Source of the DNA: Inhella proteolytica
GTDB lineage: Bacteria > Pseudomonadota > Gammaproteobacteria > Burkholderiales > Burkholderiaceae_C
Assembly: GCF_016093275.1 (NCBI RefSeq)
Contig: NZ_JAEDAK010000001.1
Coordinates: forward strand, 434,001 to 498,000
Direction: 5' to 3'
DNA length: 64,000 nucleotides
Under the pieces are notes generated by a model. It saw nothing but the letters and a program-made list of their open reading frames with translations. It made no database searches and had not been told where the DNA came from. This document shows, one piece after another, positions 14,221-22,503 of the stretch. The translations under genes were made by a program, and so were the position numbers. Positions within the stretch are counted from its first letter, which is position 1; every line of letters begins with the position of its first letter.

Positions 14221-14793
14221 ATGAGCGACACCGATCTTGCCCAACCGCCCCAGGTCGGGGAAGCCCTGGCGGCCCTGCGCGCCAAGCGGCAGCTGACGCT
14301 GGACGAGCTGAGCCGGCGCGCCGGGGTGTCCAAGTCCATGCTTTCGCAGATTGAGCGCAACCAGGCCAACCCCACGGTGGCCGTGGTGTGGCGGCTGGCG
14401 CATGCGCTGGGGGTGGAACTCTCTGAACTCCTCGAAGGCGCCCGCCCCGTCGCGACCGGGATCGACAAGGTGGCCGCACACGCCACCCCCTCGCTGGCCA
14501 GCCCGGATGGCTTGGCCCGCCTGCGCATCCTGGGACCGATCGAGCTGGCCGGCCAGTTCGAGTGGTACGAACTGATCGTGCAGCCCGGCGGCGTGCTGGC
14601 CTCGCAGGCGCATGAACCCGGGTCGCGTGAACACCTGAGCGTGCTCAGCGGCAGCCTGCAGGTGGAAGCCGGACCGGACACGCAACTCCTGCAACTGGGT
14701 GAGACCGGACGCTACGCAACCGATCAGCCGCACGCCATCCGAAACACCAGCAAGGAGCTCGCGGTGGGGCTGCTGGTGGTCATCCACCCTTGA
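14221..14793 (+). CDS. XRE-family regulator with C-terminal cupin domain
   Basis: The 190-residue protein has an N-terminal helix-turn-helix (about residues 18-70; LTLDELSRRAGVSKSMLSQIE is the signature region, shown here as LSRRAGVSKSMLSQIE) and a C-terminal cupin barrel (about 115-190, with HEPGSREHLSVLSG and RYATDQPHAIRN). Such HTH-cupin proteins sense small metabolites. Being divergent from kbl/threonine dehydrogenase and facing the paired operator, it probably controls that operon and itself. The start follows AAGGACATTCTG. Its stop codon overlaps the first base of the CusR-like dyad that precedes the response regulator. Confidence 0.85.
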   Translation: MSDTDLAQPPQVGEALAALRAKRQLTLDELSRRAGVSKSMLSQIERNQANPTVAVVWRLAHALGVELSELLEGARPVATGIDKVAAHATPSLASPDGLARLRILGPIELAGQFEWYELIVQPGGVLASQAHEPGSREHLSVLSGSLQVEAGPDTQLLQLGETGRYATDQPHAIRNTSKELAVGLLVVIHP

Positions 14794-14808
14794 TGACAGG
14801 CCTGTCAT
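14793..14808 (+). promoter_or_regulatory. CusR-like 16-bp palindrome before the response regulator
   Basis: ATGACAGGCCTGTCAT is a perfect 16-bp palindrome lying across the end of the XRE gene and the start region of the response-regulator gene. The half-site ATGACA and 4-bp centre match the CusR/HprR box as I know it (ATGACAANNTTGTCAT) and the dyads at 20147, 25879 and 25906. A hexamer CCCAAT at the equivalent +32 distance (14830-14835) is a poor -10. Autoregulation is inferred. Confidence 0.55.
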
Positions 14809-14842
14809 GAAGACCGCGGCAGCCCCAGGCCCAATGCCGGCC

Positions 14843-15529
14843 ATGAAGGTGCTGCTGATCGAGGACGAAGCCGCCATCGCCGACTTCGTGGTGGGTGGGC
14901 TGGGCGCGCGCGGCATCAGCGTGCACGCCGAATCCGACGGCCGTGCCGGCCATGCGCAGGCGCTCAAACCGGACTGGGACGCCATCGTGCTCGATCTGAT
15001 GCTGCCCGGGCGTGACGGTCTGGACATCCTGGCCGACCTGCGCCAGCGCGGCATTGGCACCCCAGTCATCTTGCTCACCGCCCGCAACGAGCTGGGTGAC
15101 CGTCTGGGCGGTCTGCAACTTGGCGCGGACGACTACATGGCCAAGCCCTTCTTCGTCGAGGAACTGGCCGCACGCCTGCAGACCGTGCTGCGGCGCGCCA
15201 AGGGCGAGCGGCAGTCCGAGCTCCAGGTGGGCGGCCTGCTGCTGGATCGCATCGGCCGCACGGTGAAGCTGCAGGGCCGCGCCGTGGAGCTGACCGGGCG
15301 CGAGTTCAGCCTGCTTGAATACCTGATGCGCTCGCCCGGCGAGGTCTTCAGCCGCGCCCAGCTCTTGGAGGCCGTGTGGGGCTATGACTTTGACCCCGCC
15401 ACCAACGTGGTGGACGTGTGCGTCAAACGCATCCGCGCGCGCCTGGCCGATGTGCAACACGAAGAGGCCCCGCAGCCCTTGATCGAGTCGGTACGCGGGG
15501 TCGGTTACCGCTTCCGCAGACCCGGCTGA
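14843..15529 (+). CDS. OmpR-family response regulator (CusR/QseB-like)
   Basis: The 228-residue product begins with the standard receiver start MKVLLIEDE. It has the phospho-acceptor D51 (IVLDLMLPG), the conserved lysine K101 (DDYMAKPFF) and a winged-helix output domain with FDPATNVVDVCVKRIRARL and IESVRGVGYRFR, the transactivation-loop and wing motifs of the OmpR class. ATGs at 14807 and 14834 are also in frame; 14843 is preferred because receivers of this class start there. The stop overlaps the sensor-kinase start (TGATG). A perfect dyad at 14793-14808 suggests it controls itself, and matching dyads before 20233, 25810 and 25990 make those genes candidate targets. Confidence 0.9.
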   Translation: MKVLLIEDEAAIADFVVGGLGARGISVHAESDGRAGHAQALKPDWDAIVLDLMLPGRDGLDILADLRQRGIGTPVILLTARNELGDRLGGLQLGADDYMAKPFFVEELAARLQTVLRRAKGERQSELQVGGLLLDRIGRTVKLQGRAVELTGREFSLLEYLMRSPGEVFSRAQLLEAVWGYDFDPATNVVDVCVKRIRARLADVQHEEAPQPLIESVRGVGYRFRRPG

Positions 15530-16926
15530 TGTCGCTGCAGTGGCGCCTCTTCCTACAGGCCGGTGCGCTCGTCCTGCTGACCACCGCCGCCCTGTTCTTC
15601 ATCGGTGGACGCGAGCTGCGCCAGCAGGAGGTGGAGCAACTGGACGAGCGCCTGTGCATGGAAGCCCGCCGACTGGGCAACCCCCAGCGCGAAGGCGAGG
15701 GGGACCGCCGCATGGCCGAGGACATGCAGCGCAAGCTGCGCCTGGACGCACCGGACCAGCTGCGCATGCGCTGGCTGGGCGCGTCGGCGCCCGCGGATGC
15801 CGCGCTGAAGGACTGGTTCGGTCCGGACTTCCAAGCGGATTGGCAAGCTGCCCGGGCCCGCGGAGAGGCTGGGGGGCGCAGCGACCCGCGCGGGCGCTGC
15901 GAGCGCAGCGGCGCTGCCACGCCTGAGGCCGAGTGGCGGCTGGTGCGGGTGCACACGCGCGGAGGCACCGCGCTGCTGGCAGCCCAGACCACGGCACTGG
16001 ACGCCGAGTTGCAGGCCGTCTGGCAGCGCACCCTGCCCGTGCTGCTGCCGCTGGCCCTGCTGGGCGCAGCCGCCAGCGCGTGGCTGCTGGCCCAGCTCAT
16101 GATGCGCCCGGTCCAGCGCCTGCGGGAGGCCATGCGCCGCCTCACCCCGCAGGTGCTCAGCGAACGCCTGGCCACCCGGGGAGAGCCGCGCGAGTTCCGC
16201 GAGCTGATTGACGCCTACAACACCATGCTGGCGCGCTTGGAGGCAAGCTTCCACCAGGCCTCACGCTTCTCCGCCGACGCGGCGCACGAACTGCGCACCC
16301 CGCTGACCATCCTGCAGGGCCGGCTGGAGCGCGCCATCGGCGCCACCGAGGGCCGGGCGGTGCAGGCCGAGCTCGGGGCCATTCTGGAAGAGGTGAACCG
16401 CCTCTCGGGCATTGCGCGCAAGCTGCTGCTGCTCTCGCGCGCCGACGCCGGGCGGCTGGACCTGCACCGCGAGGATCTGGACCTCAGCGTCTTGCTGGGC
16501 GACTTGGTGGCCGACGCCCAGATGCTGGCCGAGGACCGCCCGGTGCATGCCGACCTTCAGCCAGGCCTGCGCCTGAGCGGCGACGCCCTGCTGCTGCGCC
16601 AGCTGTTCAACAACCTGCTCAGCAACGCACTGCGCCACGGCCTGCCGCATGGGGCGCTGGAGATCGAGGCCCGCGCCGTGCCGGGCGCCGTGGAGGTGGA
16701 CTTCCGCAACGCCTGCGCGCCCCTGGGCCCCGAGCAGCGGGCGCGCTTCTTCGAGCGCTTCTACCGCGCCGACGCCGCGCATGGCCGCCAGGTGGATGGC
16801 ACCGGCCTGGGCCTGAGCCTGGCGCGCGAGATCGCCCGCGCCCATGGCGGCGAGCTGCTGCTGCTGGACAGCGCTGCCGACCGGGTGGCCCTGCGCGTGC
16901 GCCTGCCGCATCCGACGGCTCACTGA
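15529..16926 (+). CDS. Sensor histidine kinase partner of the response regulator
   Basis: This 465-residue inner-membrane kinase has two transmembrane helices (about 9-31 and 165-187) flanking a periplasmic region of about 130 residues, a HAMP-like linker, the phospho-acceptor H253 in FSADAAHELRTPLT, the N-box NNLLSNALRHG and the G-box DGTGLGLSLAREIA. The cytoplasmic half resembles CusS/QseC-type kinases. The periplasmic part has one cysteine and no His/Met cluster, so direct copper binding is not evident. It is coupled to the regulator gene by a one-base overlap. Confidence 0.9.
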   Translation: MSLQWRLFLQAGALVLLTTAALFFIGGRELRQQEVEQLDERLCMEARRLGNPQREGEGDRRMAEDMQRKLRLDAPDQLRMRWLGASAPADAALKDWFGPDFQADWQAARARGEAGGRSDPRGRCERSGAATPEAEWRLVRVHTRGGTALLAAQTTALDAELQAVWQRTLPVLLPLALLGAAASAWLLAQLMMRPVQRLREAMRRLTPQVLSERLATRGEPREFRELIDAYNTMLARLEASFHQASRFSADAAHELRTPLTILQGRLERAIGATEGRAVQAELGAILEEVNRLSGIARKLLLLSRADAGRLDLHREDLDLSVLLGDLVADAQMLAEDRPVHADLQPGLRLSGDALLLRQLFNNLLSNALRHGLPHGALEIEARAVPGAVEVDFRNACAPLGPEQRARFFERFYRADAAHGRQVDGTGLGLSLAREIARAHGGELLLLDSAADRVALRVRLPHPTAH

Positions 16927-16988
16927 TCTGGCTCAAGACCCGGCGCAGCGTGGCCGGGCACCCTGGGAGCTTCCTGCCAAGGACGCCC

Positions 16989-18365
16989 GTGACCCCCACC
17001 CCCTTCGACCCCTGGACCAGCGCCTGGGCGCTGGCCGATGCGCTGATCACCCAGCGCGGCCCGGCCCTGCTGTGGCAGCAGCGGCGCCGGGCCCGCCTGC
17101 TGCGTCTGCTGCAGGAGGTGGCGCCGCGCGCGCCGCTCTACCGGGCGCGTCTGGCCGGCCTGGCCCTGCGCGACGAGCAGGCGCTGCAACAGATCGCCCC
17201 AGTGGACAAGGCCGAACTGCAGGCGGACTTCGCGGCCGGCTGCACCGACCCCGGGCTGAGCAGTGCCGAGCTGGCGGCCTTTCGCAGCCAGCCCCCCGGC
17301 AGCGCCCTGCGGGGCCGCTACCTGGTGTGGGAAAGCTCCGGCAGCAGCGGCACGCCGGCCTGCTTCGTGCAGGACGGCTACGCGCTGGCGGTGTACGACG
17401 CGCTCGAAGCGGCTCGCGGCCCGGCGCGCTGGCTGCCGCCGAGCGTCTGGTGGCGCGGCGGCCCGCGCGTCGCCCTGGTCGCGGCCACGCAAGGCCGCTT
17501 CGCTGCGGTGCAGAGCTTCGAGCGCCTGCGCACCCTGAACCCCTGGCTGCGTGCGCGCACCTGCGCCTTCGACTTCCTGCTCCCGCATGCCGAGCTGCTG
17601 CGCGCCCTGCAGGACTTCCAGCCCACGGTGCTGGCCGCCTACCCCAGCATGGCGCACCGGCTGGCGCAAGACCTGCCGCCCAGGGCACTGCCGCTGCAGG
17701 CCGTTTGGACCGGCGGCGAGACCCTGACGCCCGCCTGCCGGGCCGCGTTGCAAGAACGGTTCGGCGCGCCGGTCCACGATGCCTACGGCGCCAGCGAGTG
17801 CTTCACGCTGGCCCACTCGTGCGAACACGGCCATCTGCACCTGAACGCCGACTGGGTGGTGCTGGAGCCGGTGGACGCCCAGGACCGCCCGGTGCCGGAC
17901 GGGCAATGGGGCCACCACGCGCTGCTGACCAACCTGATCAACACCGTGCAGCCACTGATCCGCTACCGCCTGATGGACCGCGTGCGCCTGCTGCCGGCCG
18001 GTTCCTGCGCCTGCGGCAGCCCCTTGCCGCCGTTGGAGGTGCAAGGCCGCAGCAGCGCCCTTTTGACCCTCCAGGATGACCAGGGCCAGCCGCTGCCCAT
18101 CGCCTCCTTGGCCCTGGAGACGGTGCTGGAGGAACGCGGCGGCGTGTTCGACTTTCAGCTCACGCAGCAGGGGCCGCGCCGGCTGCGCCTGGACGTCTAT
18201 GCCGCGCGCGACCCGCAGCGCGCGGCCGAGGCTTTGCACCAGTACTTGGCCGAGCAGGGGGCCCGCACGGTGGCGCTTGAGCTGCACGCCCACTTCCGGC
18301 ACGCGCCGGCTGCTCCCAGCGGCAAGCGGCCGCGTTTCGTGATCGGGCAGCTGACGGCGTCGTGA
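16989..18365 (+). CDS. Stand-alone PaaK/CapK-like adenylate-forming enzyme
   Basis: The 458-residue protein resembles phenylacetate-CoA ligase and coenzyme F390 synthetase relatives. It has the phosphate-binding loop WESSGSSGTPACF, TGGETLTPA, the acid-containing YGASECFTL and RYRLMDRV, and a Cys pair in SCACGSP. The GTG at 16989 is chosen because AAGGA lies 5-6 bases upstream; an in-frame GTG at 16950 has no ribosome site. The ORF begins 62 bp after the histidine kinase on the same strand. No acyl carrier, polyketide or capsule gene is near, so the acid it activates is unknown. Confidence 0.72.
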   Translation: MTPTPFDPWTSAWALADALITQRGPALLWQQRRRARLLRLLQEVAPRAPLYRARLAGLALRDEQALQQIAPVDKAELQADFAAGCTDPGLSSAELAAFRSQPPGSALRGRYLVWESSGSSGTPACFVQDGYALAVYDALEAARGPARWLPPSVWWRGGPRVALVAATQGRFAAVQSFERLRTLNPWLRARTCAFDFLLPHAELLRALQDFQPTVLAAYPSMAHRLAQDLPPRALPLQAVWTGGETLTPACRAALQERFGAPVHDAYGASECFTLAHSCEHGHLHLNADWVVLEPVDAQDRPVPDGQWGHHALLTNLINTVQPLIRYRLMDRVRLLPAGSCACGSPLPPLEVQGRSSALLTLQDDQGQPLPIASLALETVLEERGGVFDFQLTQQGPRRLRLDVYAARDPQRAAEALHQYLAEQGARTVALELHAHFRHAPAAPSGKRPRFVIGQLTAS

Positions 18366-18368
18366 CCG

Positions 18369-20066
18369 TCAGGCCTGCAGCACGTACTCCCCCGGCGCCG
18401 GCCCCAGCTTGCTGGCGGGCAGCGCCCGCGCGCGGTGCGGCTTGCCGGAGCGCGCCTGCAGCCACGCCTGCCAGGCCGGCCACCAGCTGCCCTCCTTCAG
18501 CTCGGCCTGGGCCGGCCAGGCCTCGGCGGCCACCCAGGCGGCGCCCGGCGCGCGGTGGGCGATGCGGTAGTGCCGGTGGGCGTGACCGGGCTCGCTGACG
18601 ATGCCCGCGTTGTGCCCGCCGGCGGCGAGCACGAAGGTGGCGTCGGCCTCGCACAGGTGGTGCAGTTTGTAGACCGAGGGCCAGGGCGAGATGTGGTCGC
18701 GCTCGGTGCCGACCAGGAACAGCGGCAGCCGCAGGTCGCTCAAGGAGATCGGCTGGCCCTGCACCCGGTAGCGCCCGATGGCCAGCGCGTTGCGCAGGTA
18801 CAGCGCGGTGAGGTATTGGTGGTGCATGCGCGCCGGCAGCCGCGTGGTGTCGGCGTTCCAGGCCATCAGGTCGGAGGGCTGCTCGCGCTCGCCCATCAGG
18901 TACTCGCGCATGCGCCGCGTCCACACCAGCTCGCGCGAGTGCAGGAACTGGAACGAGCCCGCCATCTGCTCCCCACTCAGGTAGCCCTGCTCGCGTGTGA
19001 GGCTGTCCAGGAAGCCGACCTGGCTCTCGTCGATGAACAGCCCCAGCTCGCCGGGCTCGGAGAAGTCGGTCTGCGCGGCGAACAGCGTCAGCGAGGCCAG
19101 GCTGGGCAGCGCCCCGCCCAATCCACGCGTGGCCGCCGCGGCGGCAATGGCGGCCAGCGTGCCGCCCAGGCAGTAGCCGGCCAGATGAACGCCCGCGCGA
19201 TGGTGCTGGCCCAGCCAGCGCAGCGGCTCGAACACGCCCTGCTCCAGGTAGTCGTCCATGCTGAGCCCGGCGTCCTCGGCCCCCGGGTTGCGCCAGGACA
19301 GCATGTACACGGTGTGCCCCTGCCCCACCAGCCAGCGCACCATGGAGTTGTGCGGCGACAGATCCAGGATGTAGTACTTCATGATCCAGGACGGCACGAT
19401 GAGCACCGGCTCCGGGTGCACCTGCGGGGTCTGCGGGGCATAGCGCAGCAGCTCCACCAGGTGGTTGCGCATCACCACCTGGCCCGGCGTCACCGCCACG
19501 TCGCGGCCCACCTGGAAGGCACCCTGCGGGGCGGGTTCGTGGGCGCCGCTGAGGTCCTGCAGCCAGTGCTGTGCCCCCTGCAGCAGGTGGGCGCCCCCGC
19601 TGCTGAGCGCGTCCTTCAAGACCACCGGGTTGGTCAGCAGGCCATTGGCCGGCGTCAGCATGCCCAGCCACTGGCGGGCGAAGAAGCGCGCCATCTGCAC
19701 ATGGTGCGGGCTCATGCCAGGCAGGCTGGCGGCCTCGTGCCAGAACTGCTCCTGCTGGCGAAAGCCCTGGCGCAGCAGGTTGAAGGGCCACTGCGCCCAT
19801 TCGGCGGCCCGAAAGCGCGGGTCGTCGTCCGTCGCGCCGGCGGGCAACTCGCAGCTGCCCTGCCCCAGCGCGCAGCTCAGGGTCTGCACGCCCAGCTCGG
19901 CCGCGCGCCCGGCCAGCTCGATCTGCCGCCCCGGCGAGCCGGCCAGGTGCCAGGCCCAGTCCGCCCAGGCCAGCGCCAGGGACACCGGGGACAGCGAGGC
20001 GGTGAAGGGCGCCGCCAGCACGTGCAGTTTGCGGTCCAGGGTCTGGGCAGGGGTTTCGGGTTTCAT
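18369..20066 (-). CDS. phaC: Class I poly(3-hydroxyalkanoate) synthase
   Basis: It polymerises hydroxyacyl-CoA into storage polyester at the granule surface. The 565-residue chain shows the N-terminal phasin-like region, VLIVPSWIMKYYILDLSPHN, the lipase-like box GYCLGG with the catalytic cysteine (about residue 299), the acid in GTERDHISPW and histidine in AAGGHNAGI. The frame is open far upstream, but the ATG at 20066 follows GGGGAGCATGCGGGG and gives family length. It ends 3 bp from the convergent CapK-like gene. No phaA, phaB or phasin gene is adjacent. Confidence 0.9.
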   Translation of the reverse strand: MKPETPAQTLDRKLHVLAAPFTASLSPVSLALAWADWAWHLAGSPGRQIELAGRAAELGVQTLSCALGQGSCELPAGATDDDPRFRAAEWAQWPFNLLRQGFRQQEQFWHEAASLPGMSPHHVQMARFFARQWLGMLTPANGLLTNPVVLKDALSSGGAHLLQGAQHWLQDLSGAHEPAPQGAFQVGRDVAVTPGQVVMRNHLVELLRYAPQTPQVHPEPVLIVPSWIMKYYILDLSPHNSMVRWLVGQGHTVYMLSWRNPGAEDAGLSMDDYLEQGVFEPLRWLGQHHRAGVHLAGYCLGGTLAAIAAAAATRGLGGALPSLASLTLFAAQTDFSEPGELGLFIDESQVGFLDSLTREQGYLSGEQMAGSFQFLHSRELVWTRRMREYLMGEREQPSDLMAWNADTTRLPARMHHQYLTALYLRNALAIGRYRVQGQPISLSDLRLPLFLVGTERDHISPWPSVYKLHHLCEADATFVLAAGGHNAGIVSEPGHAHRHYRIAHRAPGAAWVAAEAWPAQAELKEGSWWPAWQAWLQARSGKPHRARALPASKLGPAPGEYVLQA

Positions 20067-20146
20067 CCCCGCATGCTCCCCGGGCCGCGGCGCGTGCGCC
20101 TTGACCCAACCCAAATCCAGCGCGCGGAGCCCGGCGCGTGTGCCGA

Positions 20147-20189
20147 ATGACTGCCTTGTCATGCACCCGCGCCCACCCCTTCCTAGCAT
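20147..20189 (+). promoter_or_regulatory. CusR-like box and -10 before the YHYH operon
   Basis: ATGACTGCCTTGTCAT (20147-20162) is a dyad of the ATGACN-N4-NTGTCAT form. TAGCAT (20184-20189), inside TTCCTAGCATCG, lies with its centre exactly 32 bp downstream of the dyad centre. This is the same geometry and the same CCTAGCATCG string as at 25906-25948. It would put the dyad at about -42 with transcription starting near 20196, about 36 bases before the chosen ATG. Confidence 0.65.
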
Positions 20190-20232
20190 CGTGCCGTCGC
20201 CCACCCGTGGGCCCATGCCGCCGAGCCCCACC

Positions 20233-22503
20233 ATGGTCTGCACCCGCCTCCCCCGCCCCCACCGGCCCGCAGCCAGCGTGGCGCTGGCCTTGGCCTTGAG
20301 CGCCTGCGGCGGCGGCGCCGAGGGGCCGACGCTGGAGGGCGTGCGCATCAGCGCCGCCGCGTCCGAATCGGCCGCCGTTGGCGGCCTGGCCAGCCTCAGC
20401 CCCGGCACCAAGGCCTTGGCCCTGGCGGCGTCCGCCGGCGGGCTGGCCCGCTATGAAGGCCCGAGCGGCATGCTGACGCTGCCTTCGCTCACCGTCAGCA
20501 ACGGCGCCGAGTCCGGCTGCTTCGATGTCAGCCTGCGCACCCTCAACCTGGCGCCCGTCCAGGTCGAGGTGGTCAGCGCCACGCCGATGGGCTGCGCCGC
20601 GCAGGGCGCCGGCCGCTACGAGGGCGCCAGCGGCCTGCTCAGCCTGCCGGGCCTGGTGGTCAGCGGCAACGGGGCCGACAGCTGCCATGACGTCACCCTG
20701 CGCACCCTCGGCACCAGCCCCAGCATCCGCCTGGAGCTGCAGAGCGCCCTGCCGGTGGCCTGCAGCGCCGCGCCCCCGGCCTCCAGCGTGCCCAGCGCCC
20801 CGCGGAACCTGACCGCCACCCCGGGCAACGCCAGCGCCCAGCTCAGCTTCAGCGCGCCGGCCAGCGATGGCGGCTCGCCCCTGACCGGCTACACCGCCAC
20901 CTGCAGCACCGGCACGGCCAGCGCCAGCGCCAGCGGCAGCGCCAGCCCGCTCAGCGTGAGTGGGCTCAGCAACGGCAGCGCCTACCAGTGCAGCGTGGTG
21001 GCGCGCAATGCCGTGGGCAGCAGCCCGGCTTCCGCCGCCGTGAGCGTGACCCCCGTGGCGCCGCCGCCCACCAGCAGCTTCAGCCTCACCAGCAGCCTGG
21101 GCGCCGAGGGCAGCGCCATGCCGGCGGATTACAGCTGCGACGGCCCCGGCTCCAGCCCGCCGTTGGCCTGGGCCAACCCGCCCGCCGGCACCAAGGAATT
21201 CGCCCTGCTGATGAGCACCCTGCCGGGCGACGGCAGCACCAAGTACAACTGGGTGCTCTACAACCTGAGCGCCAGCCGCAGCGCCCTGGCGCGCGACGCC
21301 TTCGGCGCCGGCACCCTGGGCGTGGGCAGCGACGGCCCGATGGCCGCCTACCAACCGCCCTGCTCGCAAGGCCCCGGCGCCAAGACCTACACCTTCACGC
21401 TCTACGCGCTCTCCGGCGCGCCGGTGCTCAGCACCAGCCCGGTCACCGGCGAGGCCCTGCAGGCCGCCATCGCACCGCTCACCCTGGGCAAGGCGGTGCT
21501 CAACCTCAGCTACGCCCGCACCGCCAGCGCCAGCGGCAGCTCGGCGCCCTGCATGCTGGTGCGCAACTCGGTGGCCGTCTCCACCACCGGGCGGCCCACG
21601 GTGGGCTGCGACAGCAGCTACGCCTACATCGGCTCCGACGGCCTGACCACCCACACGATGATGGACGGCATCACCGCCACCAACCTGCAGGTGCCCATTG
21701 CACAGAACTTCTACGGCAGCAAGGCTTGGCGCATTCCGCTCAACCCGGCCCTGGCCGCCAGCACCACCTCGGCGGTGGACGGCCCGATCGGCATGGCCAT
21801 CAACGGCGTGCCCATCTTCAACCCCTGCAAGCAGGGCGGCTGCCAGAACGGCGACACCAAGGTGCTGGGCGAGCTGGACGTCTGCAATGGCCACGCCGGC
21901 CGGGCGGACGATTACCACTACCACGCCGCCCCGGTCTGCCTGATGGCCACCAAGCCCGCCAGCTACTGGGACACCCACCCGCTCGGCTGGGCGCTGGATG
22001 GCTTTGCCATCTACGGCACCAACAACGCCGACGGCAGCCCCGCCCCGCGCGATGGCATTTGCGGCGGCAACACCAGCCCGGTGATCAACGGCCCGGCCGG
22101 CTACAGCTACCACGTCACCGAGGCCTCGCCCTACGTGCTGTCCTGCTTCCGCGGCACGCCCAGCCCCGACCTGGCCGGCCAGAGCGCCAAGTTCAGCCCC
22201 ATGCGCCAGCCGCCCGTCACGCCCTTCGCGATTTCCGCCATGACCCTGCGCACCGACGCCGCCGACGGCTACCAGGTGCTGCAGTTCACCAGCGCCCGCA
22301 GCTTCACCACCACCGAAACCGGCAGCGACAGCTACGCCAACGCCCCCGGCACCTACCGCATCCGCTACCAGCGCGTGACCGGCGCGGCGCTGGACGCGCT
22401 GCTGGCGCAGACCGCCAACCGCAGCAAGTCCGCCTGCTGGAACTTCCAGTTCACCAGTGGCACCGGGGCCAGCACCCAGCCGCCGATCACCTACTGCCGC
22501 TGA
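20233..22503 (+). CDS. Exported lipoprotein with tandem repeats, FN3, PEBP-like and YHYH domains
   Basis: The 756-residue product starts with a lipoprotein signal (ASVALALALSAC). Two tandem repeats of 55 residues follow (about 71-125 and 126-180, each with RYEG, LTLPSL/LSLPGL and two cysteines). Next come a fibronectin type III domain (about 188-280), a YbhB/YbcL phosphatidylethanolamine-binding-like domain (about 282-430, with DYSCDGPGSSPPL and YNWVLYNL), and a large YHYH domain (about 440-756, with the name-giving DDYHYH near residue 560 and DTHPLGWALDGFAIYG). I know each domain but not this combination. An ATG at 20215 is also possible; 20233 suits the predicted transcription start and signal peptide. 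It leads a three-gene operon. Confidence 0.8.
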   Translation: MVCTRLPRPHRPAASVALALALSACGGGAEGPTLEGVRISAAASESAAVGGLASLSPGTKALALAASAGGLARYEGPSGMLTLPSLTVSNGAESGCFDVSLRTLNLAPVQVEVVSATPMGCAAQGAGRYEGASGLLSLPGLVVSGNGADSCHDVTLRTLGTSPSIRLELQSALPVACSAAPPASSVPSAPRNLTATPGNASAQLSFSAPASDGGSPLTGYTATCSTGTASASASGSASPLSVSGLSNGSAYQCSVVARNAVGSSPASAAVSVTPVAPPPTSSFSLTSSLGAEGSAMPADYSCDGPGSSPPLAWANPPAGTKEFALLMSTLPGDGSTKYNWVLYNLSASRSALARDAFGAGTLGVGSDGPMAAYQPPCSQGPGAKTYTFTLYALSGAPVLSTSPVTGEALQAAIAPLTLGKAVLNLSYARTASASGSSAPCMLVRNSVAVSTTGRPTVGCDSSYAYIGSDGLTTHTMMDGITATNLQVPIAQNFYGSKAWRIPLNPALAASTTSAVDGPIGMAINGVPIFNPCKQGGCQNGDTKVLGELDVCNGHAGRADDYHYHAAPVCLMATKPASYWDTHPLGWALDGFAIYGTNNADGSPAPRDGICGGNTSPVINGPAGYSYHVTEASPYVLSCFRGTPSPDLAGQSAKFSPMRQPPVTPFAISAMTLRTDAADGYQVLQFTSARSFTTTETGSDSYANAPGTYRIRYQRVTGAALDALLAQTANRSKSACWNFQFTSGTGASTQPPITYCR

